Assembly (NCBI RefSeq): GCF_902833045.1
Contig: NZ_CADFDU010000003.1
Location: forward strand, 1-64,000
Length of the DNA stretch: 64,000 nucleotides
Source of the DNA: Burkholderia sp. BCC0322
Lineage (GTDB): Bacteria > Pseudomonadota > Gammaproteobacteria > Burkholderiales > Burkholderiaceae
Reading direction: 5' to 3'
Every line of letters starts with the position of its first letter. Positions within the stretch are counted from its first letter, which is position 1. The notes beneath the pieces are model-generated. The model was not told where the DNA came from and searched no databases. It was given only the letters and a program-made list of their open reading frames with translations. Both the position numbers and the translations under genes were made by a program. Below, one piece after another: positions 44,127 through 53,132 of this stretch.

Positions 44127-45233
44127 ATGAAGTCCGATGATGTGATCGTCAGCTTTCGCGGCGTGCGGAAGACCTACGACGGCGAGACGCTGGTCGTCAA
44201 ATCGCTCGACCTCGATATCCGCCGCGGGGAATTCCTGACGCTGCTCGGGCCGTCGGGCTCCGGCAAGACCACCTGCCTGATGATGCTGGCCGGCTTCGAA
44301 TTCCCGACCGGCGGCGAGATCCGCCTCGACGGCGAGCTGCTGAACACCGTGCCGCCGCACAAGCGCAACATCGGCATGGTGTTCCAGAACTACGCGCTGT
44401 TTCCGCACCTGACGGTCGAGCAGAACGTCGCGTATCCGCTGACCGTGCGCAAGCTTCCGGCGGCCGAGCGCGCGGAACGCGTCGCGCATGCGCTGAAGAT
44501 GGTGCAGATGGAGCGCTTCGCGAAACGCTATCCGGCGCAGCTGTCGGGCGGCCAGCAGCAGCGCATCGCGCTGGCGCGCGCGCTCGTGTTCGAGCCGAAG
44601 CTGGTGCTGATGGACGAGCCGCTCGGCGCGCTCGACAAGCAACTGCGCGAACACATGCAGTACGAACTGAAGGCGCTGCACGAAAAGCTCGGCGTGACCT
44701 TCGTGTACGTGACGCACGACCAGGGCGAGGCGTTGACGATGTCCGATCGTGTCGCCGTGTTCGACAAGGGCATCGTGCAGCAGCTCGACACCGTCGACCG
44801 CCTGTACGAATCGCCATGCAATGAATTTGTCGCGAACTTCATCGGCGACAGCAACCGGCTGCGCGGCACCATCGCGCGCGTCGACGGCGAATTCTGCGAA
44901 TTCCGGCTCGACGACGGCACGAAGCTCGTCGGCCGCCGCATCGGCGATGCGGCCGAGGGTGCGCCGGCCGTCGCGTGCATCCGACCCGAACGCATGAGCC
45001 TCGCCGCGCACGGCGCGAACGGGCACGCGAACGGCTCGGCCACCAACCAGTTGAGCGGCGAGGCGCGCAGTCTCATCTATTTCGGCGACCACGTGCGCAT
45101 GCGCTGCGCGCTGCCCGGCCAGGACGAATGTTTCGTGAAGGTGCCGCTCGGCACCGGCGCGCTCGATGCGTTCTCGCCCGGCGCACCGGTCGCGCTCGCG
45201 TTTGCGCCCGAACACCTGCGCGTGTTCGCTTGA
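44127..45233 (+). CDS. PotA-like ABC transporter ATPase (polyamine type)
   Basis: A 368-aa ATP-binding subunit. Walker A GPSGSGKTT, Q-loop FQNYALFPHL, signature LSGGQQQR, Walker B LVLMDEPLGALD and switch histidine VYVTHDQGEA are all present. The C-terminal ~130 residues form a TOBE/OB regulatory domain (FIGDSNRLRGTIARVDGEFC, ending ALAFAPEHLRVFA). This matches the spermidine/putrescine (PotA) group. It is first of four genes; its partners are the binding protein and two permeases directly downstream. Confidence 0.9.
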   Translation: MKSDDVIVSFRGVRKTYDGETLVVKSLDLDIRRGEFLTLLGPSGSGKTTCLMMLAGFEFPTGGEIRLDGELLNTVPPHKRNIGMVFQNYALFPHLTVEQNVAYPLTVRKLPAAERAERVAHALKMVQMERFAKRYPAQLSGGQQQRIALARALVFEPKLVLMDEPLGALDKQLREHMQYELKALHEKLGVTFVYVTHDQGEALTMSDRVAVFDKGIVQQLDTVDRLYESPCNEFVANFIGDSNRLRGTIARVDGEFCEFRLDDGTKLVGRRIGDAAEGAPAVACIRPERMSLAAHGANGHANGSATNQLSGEARSLIYFGDHVRMRCALPGQDECFVKVPLGTGALDAFSPGAPVALAFAPEHLRVFA

Positions 45234-45310
45234 GCAGGATTTCCCCGATTTCCCGCAGCACGTCGTCAACAACAACTGCCCACTTCCACCACGAGAGGAG
45301 AGGAACCATC

Positions 45311-46357
45311 ATGAACCGAGCACGCATTACCGCACGGCGCACCGCGCTGGCACTGGCGCTCGCCGTCGTCGGCGCATCGGCATCGGCTGCCGAACTCACG
45401 GTCGTCAATTTCGGCGGCGCGAACGGCGACGCGCAGAAGGCCGCGTTCAACCAGCCGTTCGAGAAGGCAACCGGCAACAAGGTCACGGCCGTCGAATACA
45501 ACGGCGAGCAGGCGAAAGTGAAGGCGATGGTCGAGGCGAAGCACGTCAACTGGGACGTGGTCGAAGTCGAGTCGGGCGACCTGAACCGCGGCTGTGACGA
45601 AGGGCTGTACGAGAAGCTCGACTGGTCGAAGATCGCCAAGAAGTCCGACCTGATTCCGGAATCGCCGCAGGTTTGCGGCGTCGGCTTCTTCGTGTGGTCG
45701 ACGGCACTGTCGTACAACGCGGACAAGCTGAAGTCGGCACCGACCGGCTGGGCCGATTTCTGGAACGTGAAGAAATTCCCCGGCAAGCGCGGCATGCGCA
45801 AGGGCGCGCGCTATAACCTCGAATTCGCGCTGATGGCCGACGGCGTCGCACCGAAGGACGTCTACAAGGTGCTCGGCACGAAGGCCGGCCAGGACCGCGC
45901 GTTCAAGAAGCTCGACGAGCTGAAGCCGAACATCCAGTGGTGGGAAGCGGGCGCACAGCCGCCGCAGTTCCTCGTCGCCGGCGACGTCGTGATGTCGACC
46001 GCGTACAACGGCCGCATCGACGCCGCGCAGAAGGAAGGCAAGAACCTGAAGGTCGTGTGGAACGGCAGCATCTACGACCTCGACTACTGGGCGATTCCGA
46101 AGGGCTCGCCGAACAAGGTGCTGGCCGAGCAGTACATCGCGTACTCGCTGACGCCGAAGCCGCAGCAGGCGTATGCGCAGCACATCGCGTACGGCCCCAC
46201 GAACATCGCGGCGATCAAGTCGCTCGACGCGAAGACGCTCGCGAACCTGCCGAACTCGCCGGCCAACGGCAAGAACGCGGTGCTGGAGGACATCGGCTTC
46301 TGGACCGACCACAGCGACGAGCTCGAGCAGCGCTTCGCCGCGTGGGCGACGAAGTAA
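45311..46357 (+). CDS. PotD-like periplasmic polyamine-binding protein
   Basis: A 348-aa solute-binding protein with signal peptide (residues 1-27, ending SASAAE). The PotD/PotF-type fold shows VVNFGGANGDAQKAAFNQPF, NWDVVEVESGDLNRGCDEGL, FVWSTALSYNADKLKSAPTG, and IQWWEAGAQPPQFLVAGDVV with the tryptophan/acid residues typical of an amine site. A strong AGGAGAGGAA region precedes the ATG. It delivers substrate to the two downstream permeases. The substrate is probably a polyamine or related cation; the exact one is unknown. Confidence 0.88.
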   Translation: MNRARITARRTALALALAVVGASASAAELTVVNFGGANGDAQKAAFNQPFEKATGNKVTAVEYNGEQAKVKAMVEAKHVNWDVVEVESGDLNRGCDEGLYEKLDWSKIAKKSDLIPESPQVCGVGFFVWSTALSYNADKLKSAPTGWADFWNVKKFPGKRGMRKGARYNLEFALMADGVAPKDVYKVLGTKAGQDRAFKKLDELKPNIQWWEAGAQPPQFLVAGDVVMSTAYNGRIDAAQKEGKNLKVVWNGSIYDLDYWAIPKGSPNKVLAEQYIAYSLTPKPQQAYAQHIAYGPTNIAAIKSLDAKTLANLPNSPANGKNAVLEDIGFWTDHSDELEQRFAAWATK

Positions 46358-46450
46358 CCGCCGTCCAGGTGTCCTGATGCAACCGGCCGCGCGACGCGTC
46401 GATCGTGTCGCGCGGCATTCCGCCGGAACGTGCCCGGCCGGAGAGAACCG

Positions 46451-47716
46451 TTGAATACGATGACGATCGCGCCTTCCTCGCCGTCGAACGCCGCGCTCAA
46501 GCGCGAGCTGAAGGCCGCCGAGGCCCGCAAGCGCACGATGGCACTGCTGCTGGTCGCGCCGCTCGCAATTTTCCTGCTGCTGATTTTCGTCGTGCCGATC
46601 GGCACGCTGCTTACGCGCGCGGTGCAGAACCCGGAGATCGCGACCGCGCTGCCCAAGACGGTCGCCGCGCTGTCGGGCTGGGACCGCAAGGCGCCGCCGG
46701 CCGACGCCGCGTATGTCGCGCTTGCGGCCGACATGACGAAGGTGGCGGACAGCGAGGCGATGGGGGCGCTCGCGCGGCGCCTGAACACCGAGATTCCCGG
46801 TTATCGCTCGCTCGTCGCGAAGACGGCGCGCGCGATGCCGCTGAAGGGCGACAACGACGCGGCACTGACACCCGCGCAGACGCGCGAAAAAATCGTCGAA
46901 CTCGATGCGCGCTGGGGCGACGTCGCTTACTGGCAGTCGATCGCGAAGAACGGCAGCCAGGTGTCGCCGTTCTACCTGCTCGCCGCGCTCGACCACAAGC
47001 AGGACGGCTTCGGCCACATCGTGCAGGCCGATCCCGACCAGTCGATCTATCTCGCGATCTTCGGCCGCACGTTCGTGATCGGCGTCGCCGTCACGCTGTT
47101 CGCGCTGCTGCTCGGCTATCCGCTCGCGTACTGGATCTCGACGCTGTCGGAGCGTCGCTCGAACCTCGTGATGATCCTCGTGCTGATTCCGTTCTGGACG
47201 TCGGTGCTCGTGCGCGTCGCCGCGTGGATCGTGCTGCTGCAGAGCGAAGGGCTCATCAACACCGCGCTGGTCGGCAGCGGGCTGATCTCGCATCCGCTGA
47301 CGCTGCTGTTCAACCGCGTCGGCGTGTACATCTCGATGACGCACATCCTGCTGCCGTTCATGATCCTACCGCTCTACAGCGTGATGAAGTCGATCCCGCC
47401 GACCTACCAGCGCGCGGCCGTGTCGCTCGGCAGCCATCCGTTCGCCGCGTTCTGGCGCGTGTACGTGCCGCAGACCTATCCGGGCGTCGGCGCGGGCGCA
47501 CTGCTCGTGTTCATTCTCGCGATCGGCTACTACATCACGCCCGCGCTGCTCGGCGGGCCGAACGACCAGATGGTCAGCTACTACGTCGCGTACTTCACGA
47601 ACGTGACGATCAACTGGGGCATGGCGTGCGCGCTCGGCGGGTTGCTGCTCGCGGCGACGCTCGTGCTGTACGCGGTGTACGGGCGCTTCACGCGCACCAA
47701 CGTGAGCCTCGGTTGA
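46451..47716 (+). CDS. PotB-like permease with long periplasmic insertion
   Basis: A 421-aa ABC permease. TM1 lies at ~30-53 (ALLLVAPLAIFLLLIFVVPI) and the core of five more helices at ~190-410, with an EAA-type loop (YQRAAVSLGSHPFAAFWRVY). Between TM1 and TM2 is about 135 residues of soluble sequence (WDRKAPPADAAYVALAADMT through FGHIVQADPDQSIYLAIFG), which ordinary PotB (about 280 aa) lacks. The start is best at TTG 46451, eight bases after GGAG; an ATG three codons later is the alternative. It forms the channel with the next gene. Confidence 0.88.
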   Translation: MNTMTIAPSSPSNAALKRELKAAEARKRTMALLLVAPLAIFLLLIFVVPIGTLLTRAVQNPEIATALPKTVAALSGWDRKAPPADAAYVALAADMTKVADSEAMGALARRLNTEIPGYRSLVAKTARAMPLKGDNDAALTPAQTREKIVELDARWGDVAYWQSIAKNGSQVSPFYLLAALDHKQDGFGHIVQADPDQSIYLAIFGRTFVIGVAVTLFALLLGYPLAYWISTLSERRSNLVMILVLIPFWTSVLVRVAAWIVLLQSEGLINTALVGSGLISHPLTLLFNRVGVYISMTHILLPFMILPLYSVMKSIPPTYQRAAVSLGSHPFAAFWRVYVPQTYPGVGAGALLVFILAIGYYITPALLGGPNDQMVSYYVAYFTNVTINWGMACALGGLLLAATLVLYAVYGRFTRTNVSLG

Positions 47717-47753
47717 GCGCCGCGCACTACGAAACGGGAAGGGGATTCGGACC

Positions 47754-48590
47754 ATGAAACTCGCCAGGCCGCTGTTCGCGCCGCACATGTCGTTCGTCGA
47801 GCGCGCGTGGTACGTCGCGCTGCGCGTGCTCGTCGTGCTGACACTGCTGTACCTGATCCTGCCGGTGCTCGCGATCGTGCCGCTGTCGTTTTCGTCGAGC
47901 ACGTTCCTCGTCTATCCGATTCCGGGCTTCTCGATGCGCTGGTACGAGAACCTGATTGCATCGGACGAGTGGCGGATGGCCGCGAAGAACAGCTTCATCG
48001 TCGCACCGTCGGCGACCGTCGTCGCGACGGTGCTCGGCACGCTCGCCGCGATCGGTCTCACGAAGGCCGACTTTCGCGGCAAGGGGCTGCTGATGGCCGT
48101 GCTGCTGTCGCCGATGATCGTGCCGGTCGTCGTGGTCGGCGTCGGCATGTACCTGTTCTTCGCGCCGCTGGGGCTCGCGAACACCTACACGGGGCTGATC
48201 GCCGCGCACGCGGCACTCGGCGTGCCGTTCGTCGTGACGACGGTTGCCGCGACACTGCAGGGCTTCAACCAGAACCTCGTGCGCGCGAGCCTGTCGCTCG
48301 GAGCGAATCCGGTGTCGACGTTCTTCCGCGTGACGCTGCCGGTGATCGCGCCGGGCGTGATGTCGGGCGCGCTGTTCGCGTTCGCGACGTCGTTCGACGA
48401 AGTGGTCGTCACGCTGTTCCTCGCGGGCGCGGACCAGACGACGCTGCCGCGCCAGATGTTCACGGGGATCCGCGAGAACATCAGCCCGACGATCGCCGCG
48501 CTCGCGACGATCCTGATCATCTTCTCGACGAGCCTGCTGCTTGCGCTCGAATGGCTGCGCGGCCGCAATGCGCGGCGCGCGGTGACCTGA
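47754..48590 (+). CDS. PotC-like ABC permease
   Basis: A 278-aa permease with six helices and the EAA-type cytoplasmic loop (ASLSLGANPVSTFFRVTLPV, then IAPGVMSGALFAFATSFDE), which docks the ATPase. It begins GFSMRWYENLIASDEWRMAAK after TM1, as PotC does. It is the fourth gene of the polyamine-type operon. No clear terminator follows. Confidence 0.9.
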   Translation: MKLARPLFAPHMSFVERAWYVALRVLVVLTLLYLILPVLAIVPLSFSSSTFLVYPIPGFSMRWYENLIASDEWRMAAKNSFIVAPSATVVATVLGTLAAIGLTKADFRGKGLLMAVLLSPMIVPVVVVGVGMYLFFAPLGLANTYTGLIAAHAALGVPFVVTTVAATLQGFNQNLVRASLSLGANPVSTFFRVTLPVIAPGVMSGALFAFATSFDEVVVTLFLAGADQTTLPRQMFTGIRENISPTIAALATILIIFSTSLLLALEWLRGRNARRAVT

Positions 48591-48797
48591 CGCAGCGAGC
48601 CTGCCTGCCGCACACCCTGCGCGGCACCGCATTCGCTTTCATTTTCCTGACCGACGAGGCGCCCGCCTGCACGTTCGATGCGGCTCTGCAACAATACGGG
48701 GCGAGGCGGTGCGCGTTCCGTGCGGTGCGACCGGAACGCCGCCGCGAGTCCAATCCGCGACGCGGCGCAACGCGTTGCTCGTCAGCCGAGCCTCATC

Positions 48798-50216
48798 TTG
48801 TCCGAATTCGCTTCCCCCGCCGGCGCGCATGAGCCGGCCGTCAACTGGCGCGCGATGTCCGCCGTGCTCCTGGCCGTCGCGCTTGCGACGCTCGACACAG
48901 CGATCGCGAACACCGCGCTGCCTGCGATCGCCGCCGACCTGCATGCGTCGCCGGCCGCGTCCGTGTGGATCATCAATGCGTACCAGCTCGCGATGGTCGC
49001 GACGCTGCTGCCGTTCGCATCGCTCGGCGACATCGTCGGCCACAAGCGCGTGTATATCGCCGGGCTCGCGGTGTTCACGCTCGCGTCGCTCGGCTGTTCG
49101 CTCGCGTCGACGTTGCCGATGCTGACGGCCGCGCGGATCGTGCAGGGCTTCGGTGCGAGTGCGATCATGAGCGTCAACGTCGCGCTGATCCGCGGCCTGT
49201 TCCCCGCGCACCGGCTCGGGCGCGGTGTCGGCTTCAACGCACTCGTGGTCGGGGTGTCGTTCGCGGTGGGGCCGACCATCGCGTCGCTGATCCTGTCGGT
49301 CGCCGCATGGCCGTGGCTGTTCGCCGTGAACGTGCCGCTCGGCGTGTTCGCACTGGCCGTGGCGATTCCGTCGCTACCGCAGACGGCGCGCGGCAAGCAT
49401 GCGTTCGATCCGGTCGCCGCATTGTTCAACGTGATCACGTTCGCGTCGCTGATCTTCGCGCTCGGCGAATTCGCGCAGCGCGGGCCGCTTTCCGTCGTGT
49501 TCGCGGCGGCCGCGGTGGCGCTCACATTCGGTTGGCTGCTGATCCGCCGCCAGGCCGGGCACCCGGCGCCGATGCTGCCGGTCGACCTGTTTCGCCGGCC
49601 CGTGTTCACACTGTCCGCGCTGACCGCCGTGTGCGCGTTCGCCGCGCAGGGGCTCGCGTTCGTGTCGCTGCCGTTCTATTTCGAAACGGTCCTGCATCGC
49701 AACGCGGTCGAGACGGGGTTCCTGATGACGCCGTGGTCGGCGATCGTCGCGCTCGCCGCGCCGATCGCGGGGCGCTTGTCGGATCGATACCCGCCCGGCC
49801 TGCTCGGCGCGATCGGGCTTGCGTTGCTGAGCGCGGGCATGGTGTCGCTCGCCGCGCTGCCGGTGTCGCCGAACGTATTCGACATCGGCTGGCGGATGAT
49901 GCTGTGCGGAGCGGGATTCGGCTTCTTCCAGTCGCCGAACCTGAAGGCGCTGATGTCGAGCGCGCCGCCCGAGCGCAGCGGCGGCGCGAGCGGGATCATC
50001 GCGACCGCGCGGCTGATCGGGCAGGCGACGGGCGCGGCGCTCGTCGCACTGTCGTTCGGGATCGCGGGGCGCCACGGGCCGACGCTCGCGTTGATGCTCG
50101 GTGCGGGTTTCGCCGGGGCCGCGAGCGTCGCGAGCGGGTTGCGGCTGTTTGCGCCGTCGCATCGGGCCGGCGTGCCGGCCGCATCGGAGCGCGTGAGCGA
50201 GCGGGCGGCGGAGTAG
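48798..50216 (+). CDS. MFS exporter, DHA2-like
   Basis: A 472-aa transporter with 14 or so hydrophobic segments. DHA-type signatures: LATLDTAIANTALPAIAADL in helix 1, FASLGDIVGHKRVYIAGLAV (motif A), and ARIVQGFGASAIMSVNVALI (motif B-like). Probably a drug or metabolite exporter driven by protons. The start is uncertain: TTG at 48798 gives a short hydrophilic N-terminus, and ATG at 48855 starts at helix 1. It lies about 200 bases after the polyamine operon on the same strand. Confidence 0.82.
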   Translation: MSEFASPAGAHEPAVNWRAMSAVLLAVALATLDTAIANTALPAIAADLHASPAASVWIINAYQLAMVATLLPFASLGDIVGHKRVYIAGLAVFTLASLGCSLASTLPMLTAARIVQGFGASAIMSVNVALIRGLFPAHRLGRGVGFNALVVGVSFAVGPTIASLILSVAAWPWLFAVNVPLGVFALAVAIPSLPQTARGKHAFDPVAALFNVITFASLIFALGEFAQRGPLSVVFAAAAVALTFGWLLIRRQAGHPAPMLPVDLFRRPVFTLSALTAVCAFAAQGLAFVSLPFYFETVLHRNAVETGFLMTPWSAIVALAAPIAGRLSDRYPPGLLGAIGLALLSAGMVSLAALPVSPNVFDIGWRMMLCGAGFGFFQSPNLKALMSSAPPERSGGASGIIATARLIGQATGAALVALSFGIAGRHGPTLALMLGAGFAGAASVASGLRLFAPSHRAGVPAASERVSERAAE

Positions 50217-50324
50217 GGTTGTGCGCGGTTGCGGCGCAGGCTGACGGCCGGACACAACGATCGCGGGATAGTCACGAACCGGCGCGCAACGAACCACCAT
50301 CGCGCGCCGGCCTTCACGCTTCGC

Positions 50325-52058
50325 TTAGAACCCGCCCGACTTGATCAGCTGGTTGAGGTTCGCGATGTTCAGGCTGCCGAAGCCGGTCGTGTAATCCCAG
50401 CCGGTGCCTGCGTTGTAGCCATACCCCTGATAGCCGTTGTTCCCCGACACCACGTCGTAGCGTACCAGCGACGGGTTCGACGGAATGTCGGCGTAGAACT
50501 TGCCGGCCGGGAAGCCGAGGCCCGTGCCGTTCGCTGCGAGCAGACGCGCCCAGAGGCCCGTGAAGATCGGCGCGGCGAGGCTCGTGCCGCCGATCTGCTG
50601 CAACTGGCCGTAGTTGTAGATGTACGCGCCGGTGCTTTGCGCGGCGTCGAACGCGACGTCCGGCAACTGGCGGTTGCTGCCCGACTGCCACGACGGGGCC
50701 GGCAGGATCGTGCTGACGCCGCCGCCCGTCGCCCACAGCTTGCCGTTGCCGTCGAGCCCTTCGTTCCACACCGTTTCATTCGAGAACGCGCCCGACGACG
50801 TCGTGTAGAGCGTCGTGCCGCCGATCGCGAGCACGTGCGGCGACGAAGCCGGCCACGACACCGTGTAGTTCGAGCCGTCCGGATAGCCGCGGTTGTTGCA
50901 CTCGTACACGCCTTCGTCGCCCGACGAAACCGAGAACGTCTGGCCTTGCGCCGCGGCGGTCGTGAAGATCTGTTCCTCGGCGTCGAGCGTGCCGTCCGCG
51001 CTCGCGTCGGTCTCGCACCAGCCAAGCGACACGTTGATCACTTTCGCGGTGTTGTCCGACACCGCGCGGTTGAACGCCTGCGTGAGGCCCGTGTTGCCGC
51101 TCGCGTTGAGATCCGCCATGTAGAACACGAGCTTGCCGACCTGGCCGCCGGCCGAGCCGACGATCGACTGGCTGTCGAGATCCCACTCGCCCTGGCCGTC
51201 CTGGTCGTCGGTGTAGTTGCCGCCCGAGCCGTTGGTCTTGATGGTTTGCGTCGAGACCGTGCCGTAGCCGTTGCTCGACGTGAACTGCTTCAGGTCCGTC
51301 AGCGTCTGCGATACGCCGCCGATCGTGATGATGCCGACGGTGACCCCGGCCGCGGTCGGCACGCCGGTTGCATTGTACAGGGCCGGGAATTCCTTCGGAT
51401 AGTGGCCGGTCGCCGTGCCGGCCGCGAGCGCCTGCGGCTTCGACACGTTGCCGATGCGCAGCAGCGGCCGAGCGTGTGCGACGCTCTGCAGCCCGAGCAC
51501 CGAGCCGACGACGTCGCCGAGCGCGCGCGGCACCTGCGCAGTCGACGTGTTCGCGAAGCCCGAGTGGCCTGCGTATTCGAAGTGCACGAGCGACGTGTTG
51601 AATGCGGTCTTCACGGTGCCGGCCGTGCCGCGTGCGGATACCAGCAGCCGGTTCGGCGCGACCTCGATGTTGACGAAACCGCTCTTGCGCAGATAGTCGA
51701 CGACCGACTTCACTTGCGCGTCGGTCGGCGCGTAGTTGGCGAGGAACTGTTCGTGCGTGAGGTACTGGCGGTAATGCGGGCTGCCCGGCCGGTTCACGTC
51801 GCGCGACAGTTGCTTGAGCTGCGCGGCATTGCGCAGCTTCAGGCTGACGACGACGTCAGTCGTTTCGCCGGCCGCGAGTTCGAGCGACGGCGCCGCGCTG
51901 CGCGCCATCAACTGCGGGCCGGTCAGAAAGGCCTTCGTATGGGTGTCGACCCAGTCCGTCGCCGCATGCGCCGCAGCGGCGGCGAACACGAGCGGTGCCA
52001 CGCACGCAAGGCGGCGGGGCGACGGCAGGGGCAGGGCAAACCAGGCGTTCCTTTTCAT
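50325..52058 (-). CDS. Second S53-family (sedolisin) peptidase, pro-form
   Basis: A 577-aa secreted pro-peptidase. Signal peptide to about HAA (residue 33), pro-kumamolisin domain ~60-220 (HYRQYLTHEQFLANYAPTDA), then the catalytic domain with Glu291 and Asp295 (EWDLD), oxyanion Asp381 (SSGDEGVYEC) and Ser493 (GGTSLAAP). Calcium-site segments YDVVSGNNG and GWDYTTGFGS are present. It has the same architecture as the peptidase at 14838-16670, with a shorter N-terminal linker; the two are paralogs. It lies beside the T6SS cassette but reads away from it. Confidence 0.9.
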   Translation of the reverse strand: MKRNAWFALPLPSPRRLACVAPLVFAAAAAHAATDWVDTHTKAFLTGPQLMARSAAPSLELAAGETTDVVVSLKLRNAAQLKQLSRDVNRPGSPHYRQYLTHEQFLANYAPTDAQVKSVVDYLRKSGFVNIEVAPNRLLVSARGTAGTVKTAFNTSLVHFEYAGHSGFANTSTAQVPRALGDVVGSVLGLQSVAHARPLLRIGNVSKPQALAAGTATGHYPKEFPALYNATGVPTAAGVTVGIITIGGVSQTLTDLKQFTSSNGYGTVSTQTIKTNGSGGNYTDDQDGQGEWDLDSQSIVGSAGGQVGKLVFYMADLNASGNTGLTQAFNRAVSDNTAKVINVSLGWCETDASADGTLDAEEQIFTTAAAQGQTFSVSSGDEGVYECNNRGYPDGSNYTVSWPASSPHVLAIGGTTLYTTSSGAFSNETVWNEGLDGNGKLWATGGGVSTILPAPSWQSGSNRQLPDVAFDAAQSTGAYIYNYGQLQQIGGTSLAAPIFTGLWARLLAANGTGLGFPAGKFYADIPSNPSLVRYDVVSGNNGYQGYGYNAGTGWDYTTGFGSLNIANLNQLIKSGGF

Positions 52059-52545
52059 CGGGAGTCCTTTTTAGGAGAGACGACGTTGCTGGAGCCCTCG
52101 ATCCTTGTGGGATCGCGAGCGGTGACGAGCGTAGGGCGTCGCTGCCGTTCAGGTAGCTGCCAGTTTCCATAGCTGTCAGTTCTGACATCGGCGTGCGACC
52201 GGGTGTGTAGCGCGCGGTGCAGGCGGCAACTGCTCCGTATTGGCGACGGAACCGGTTCGCGACACGATGGCGCGACGACGCGCCGCGCTCGTGCGCACGA
52301 GTTGTTCGCCGGAGCGCCGAAACGTGCGCAATGGCGGCGTGGACGATCTCGTATGCGCATGATTCTCGATCGTTCACCGCCGCACGCGGTGTCGCACTAT
52401 GTGATCAAACGAGGCGAGGCGGCCGTGACGGCATCGCTGATGCACGACAATGGGGCTGGCCGACCGCCGGCGTTTCCCGAAGTGTGGAACAGCTTGCCGC
52501 GCAGTCTTGCAGACCGCTTTCGATTGCGAGAACGCCGCCGTGAAT

Positions 52546-52583
52546 TAGAGCAAACGCTCGAATCCGGAAACATGAAGCCGGCG
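52546..52583 (+). repeat. Left copy of direct repeat flanking T6SS cassette
   Basis: TAGAGCAAACGCTCGAATCC begins here and recurs with one mismatch at 60815. After a variable six-base patch, the two copies match again in GAAGCCGGCG. The copies bracket the vgrG-to-membrane-protein cassette in the same orientation. Confidence 0.6.
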
Positions 52584-52771
52584 CAGTTTGGAGCGCTTCT
52601 CGAAGCGAAAGCGACGTCGAATGGTCGATCTTGTCCGGGGATATGCCCAATGACTTGCTGCAGCGATCGCCGACGCCTGAACGCCGCTGTCGCCGAAACT
52701 GGATTGGATAGCCCTGGTATGCATTTCGCTGCGTGCAGAACGGTAGGTTTCCGTATCGAATGTTCGGTCAT

Positions 52772-52791
52772 AAGCCGGCATTCCGGCTTTT
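52772..52791 (+). terminator. Weak terminator-like hairpin
   Basis: AAGCCGG (52772-52778) pairs with CCGGCTT (52783-52789) across a CATT loop and is followed by TTC. There is no gene upstream on this strand, so its target is unclear. Confidence 0.35.
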
Positions 52792-53132
52792 CGGAAGATG
52801 TGTTCGATTCCGGGCGTTTCGATTGCGCTGTTTCGCCGCACGCAGAACACGCTATCGGATTCCGGCCTGCGACAGTTTTCGGTACACGCGCCCATGGTCT
52901 CCGGACGCACCGCACATGTCGCGCGGTTAGAGCCCATGCATCGGCCGCGTGGTGCAAATCGAGCGAATCGGCATTCGGGAAAAACGGAGTCTGCTTCCAC
53001 TCGACCAGGATTCACTAGTGGATCCGGCTTTAATCCCGCTCATTGCTAATTTCAGATTCGTCCTATAGCAGATTTATCTTTCATCCAGTTAAAGTCGCGC
53101 CGAATATTCCGCAAACGTTTTCGGAGAATTAA

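Larger units (their letters stand above)
52059..53132. other. 1.07-kb gene-free interval at left edge of T6SS cassette
   Basis: No convincing gene. It holds the leader of the S53 peptidase gene (right to left), the left copy of a direct repeat (52546-52583), a terminator-like hairpin at 52772-52791 and an AT-rich leader for vgrG (53040-53132). Composition drops in GC toward the vgrG start, consistent with an insertion boundary. Confidence 0.5.

Noticed and set aside
52203-53018. 271-codon plus-strand frame before vgrG
   Set aside because: No domain, poor codon bias and no ribosome site; treated as noncoding boundary DNA.
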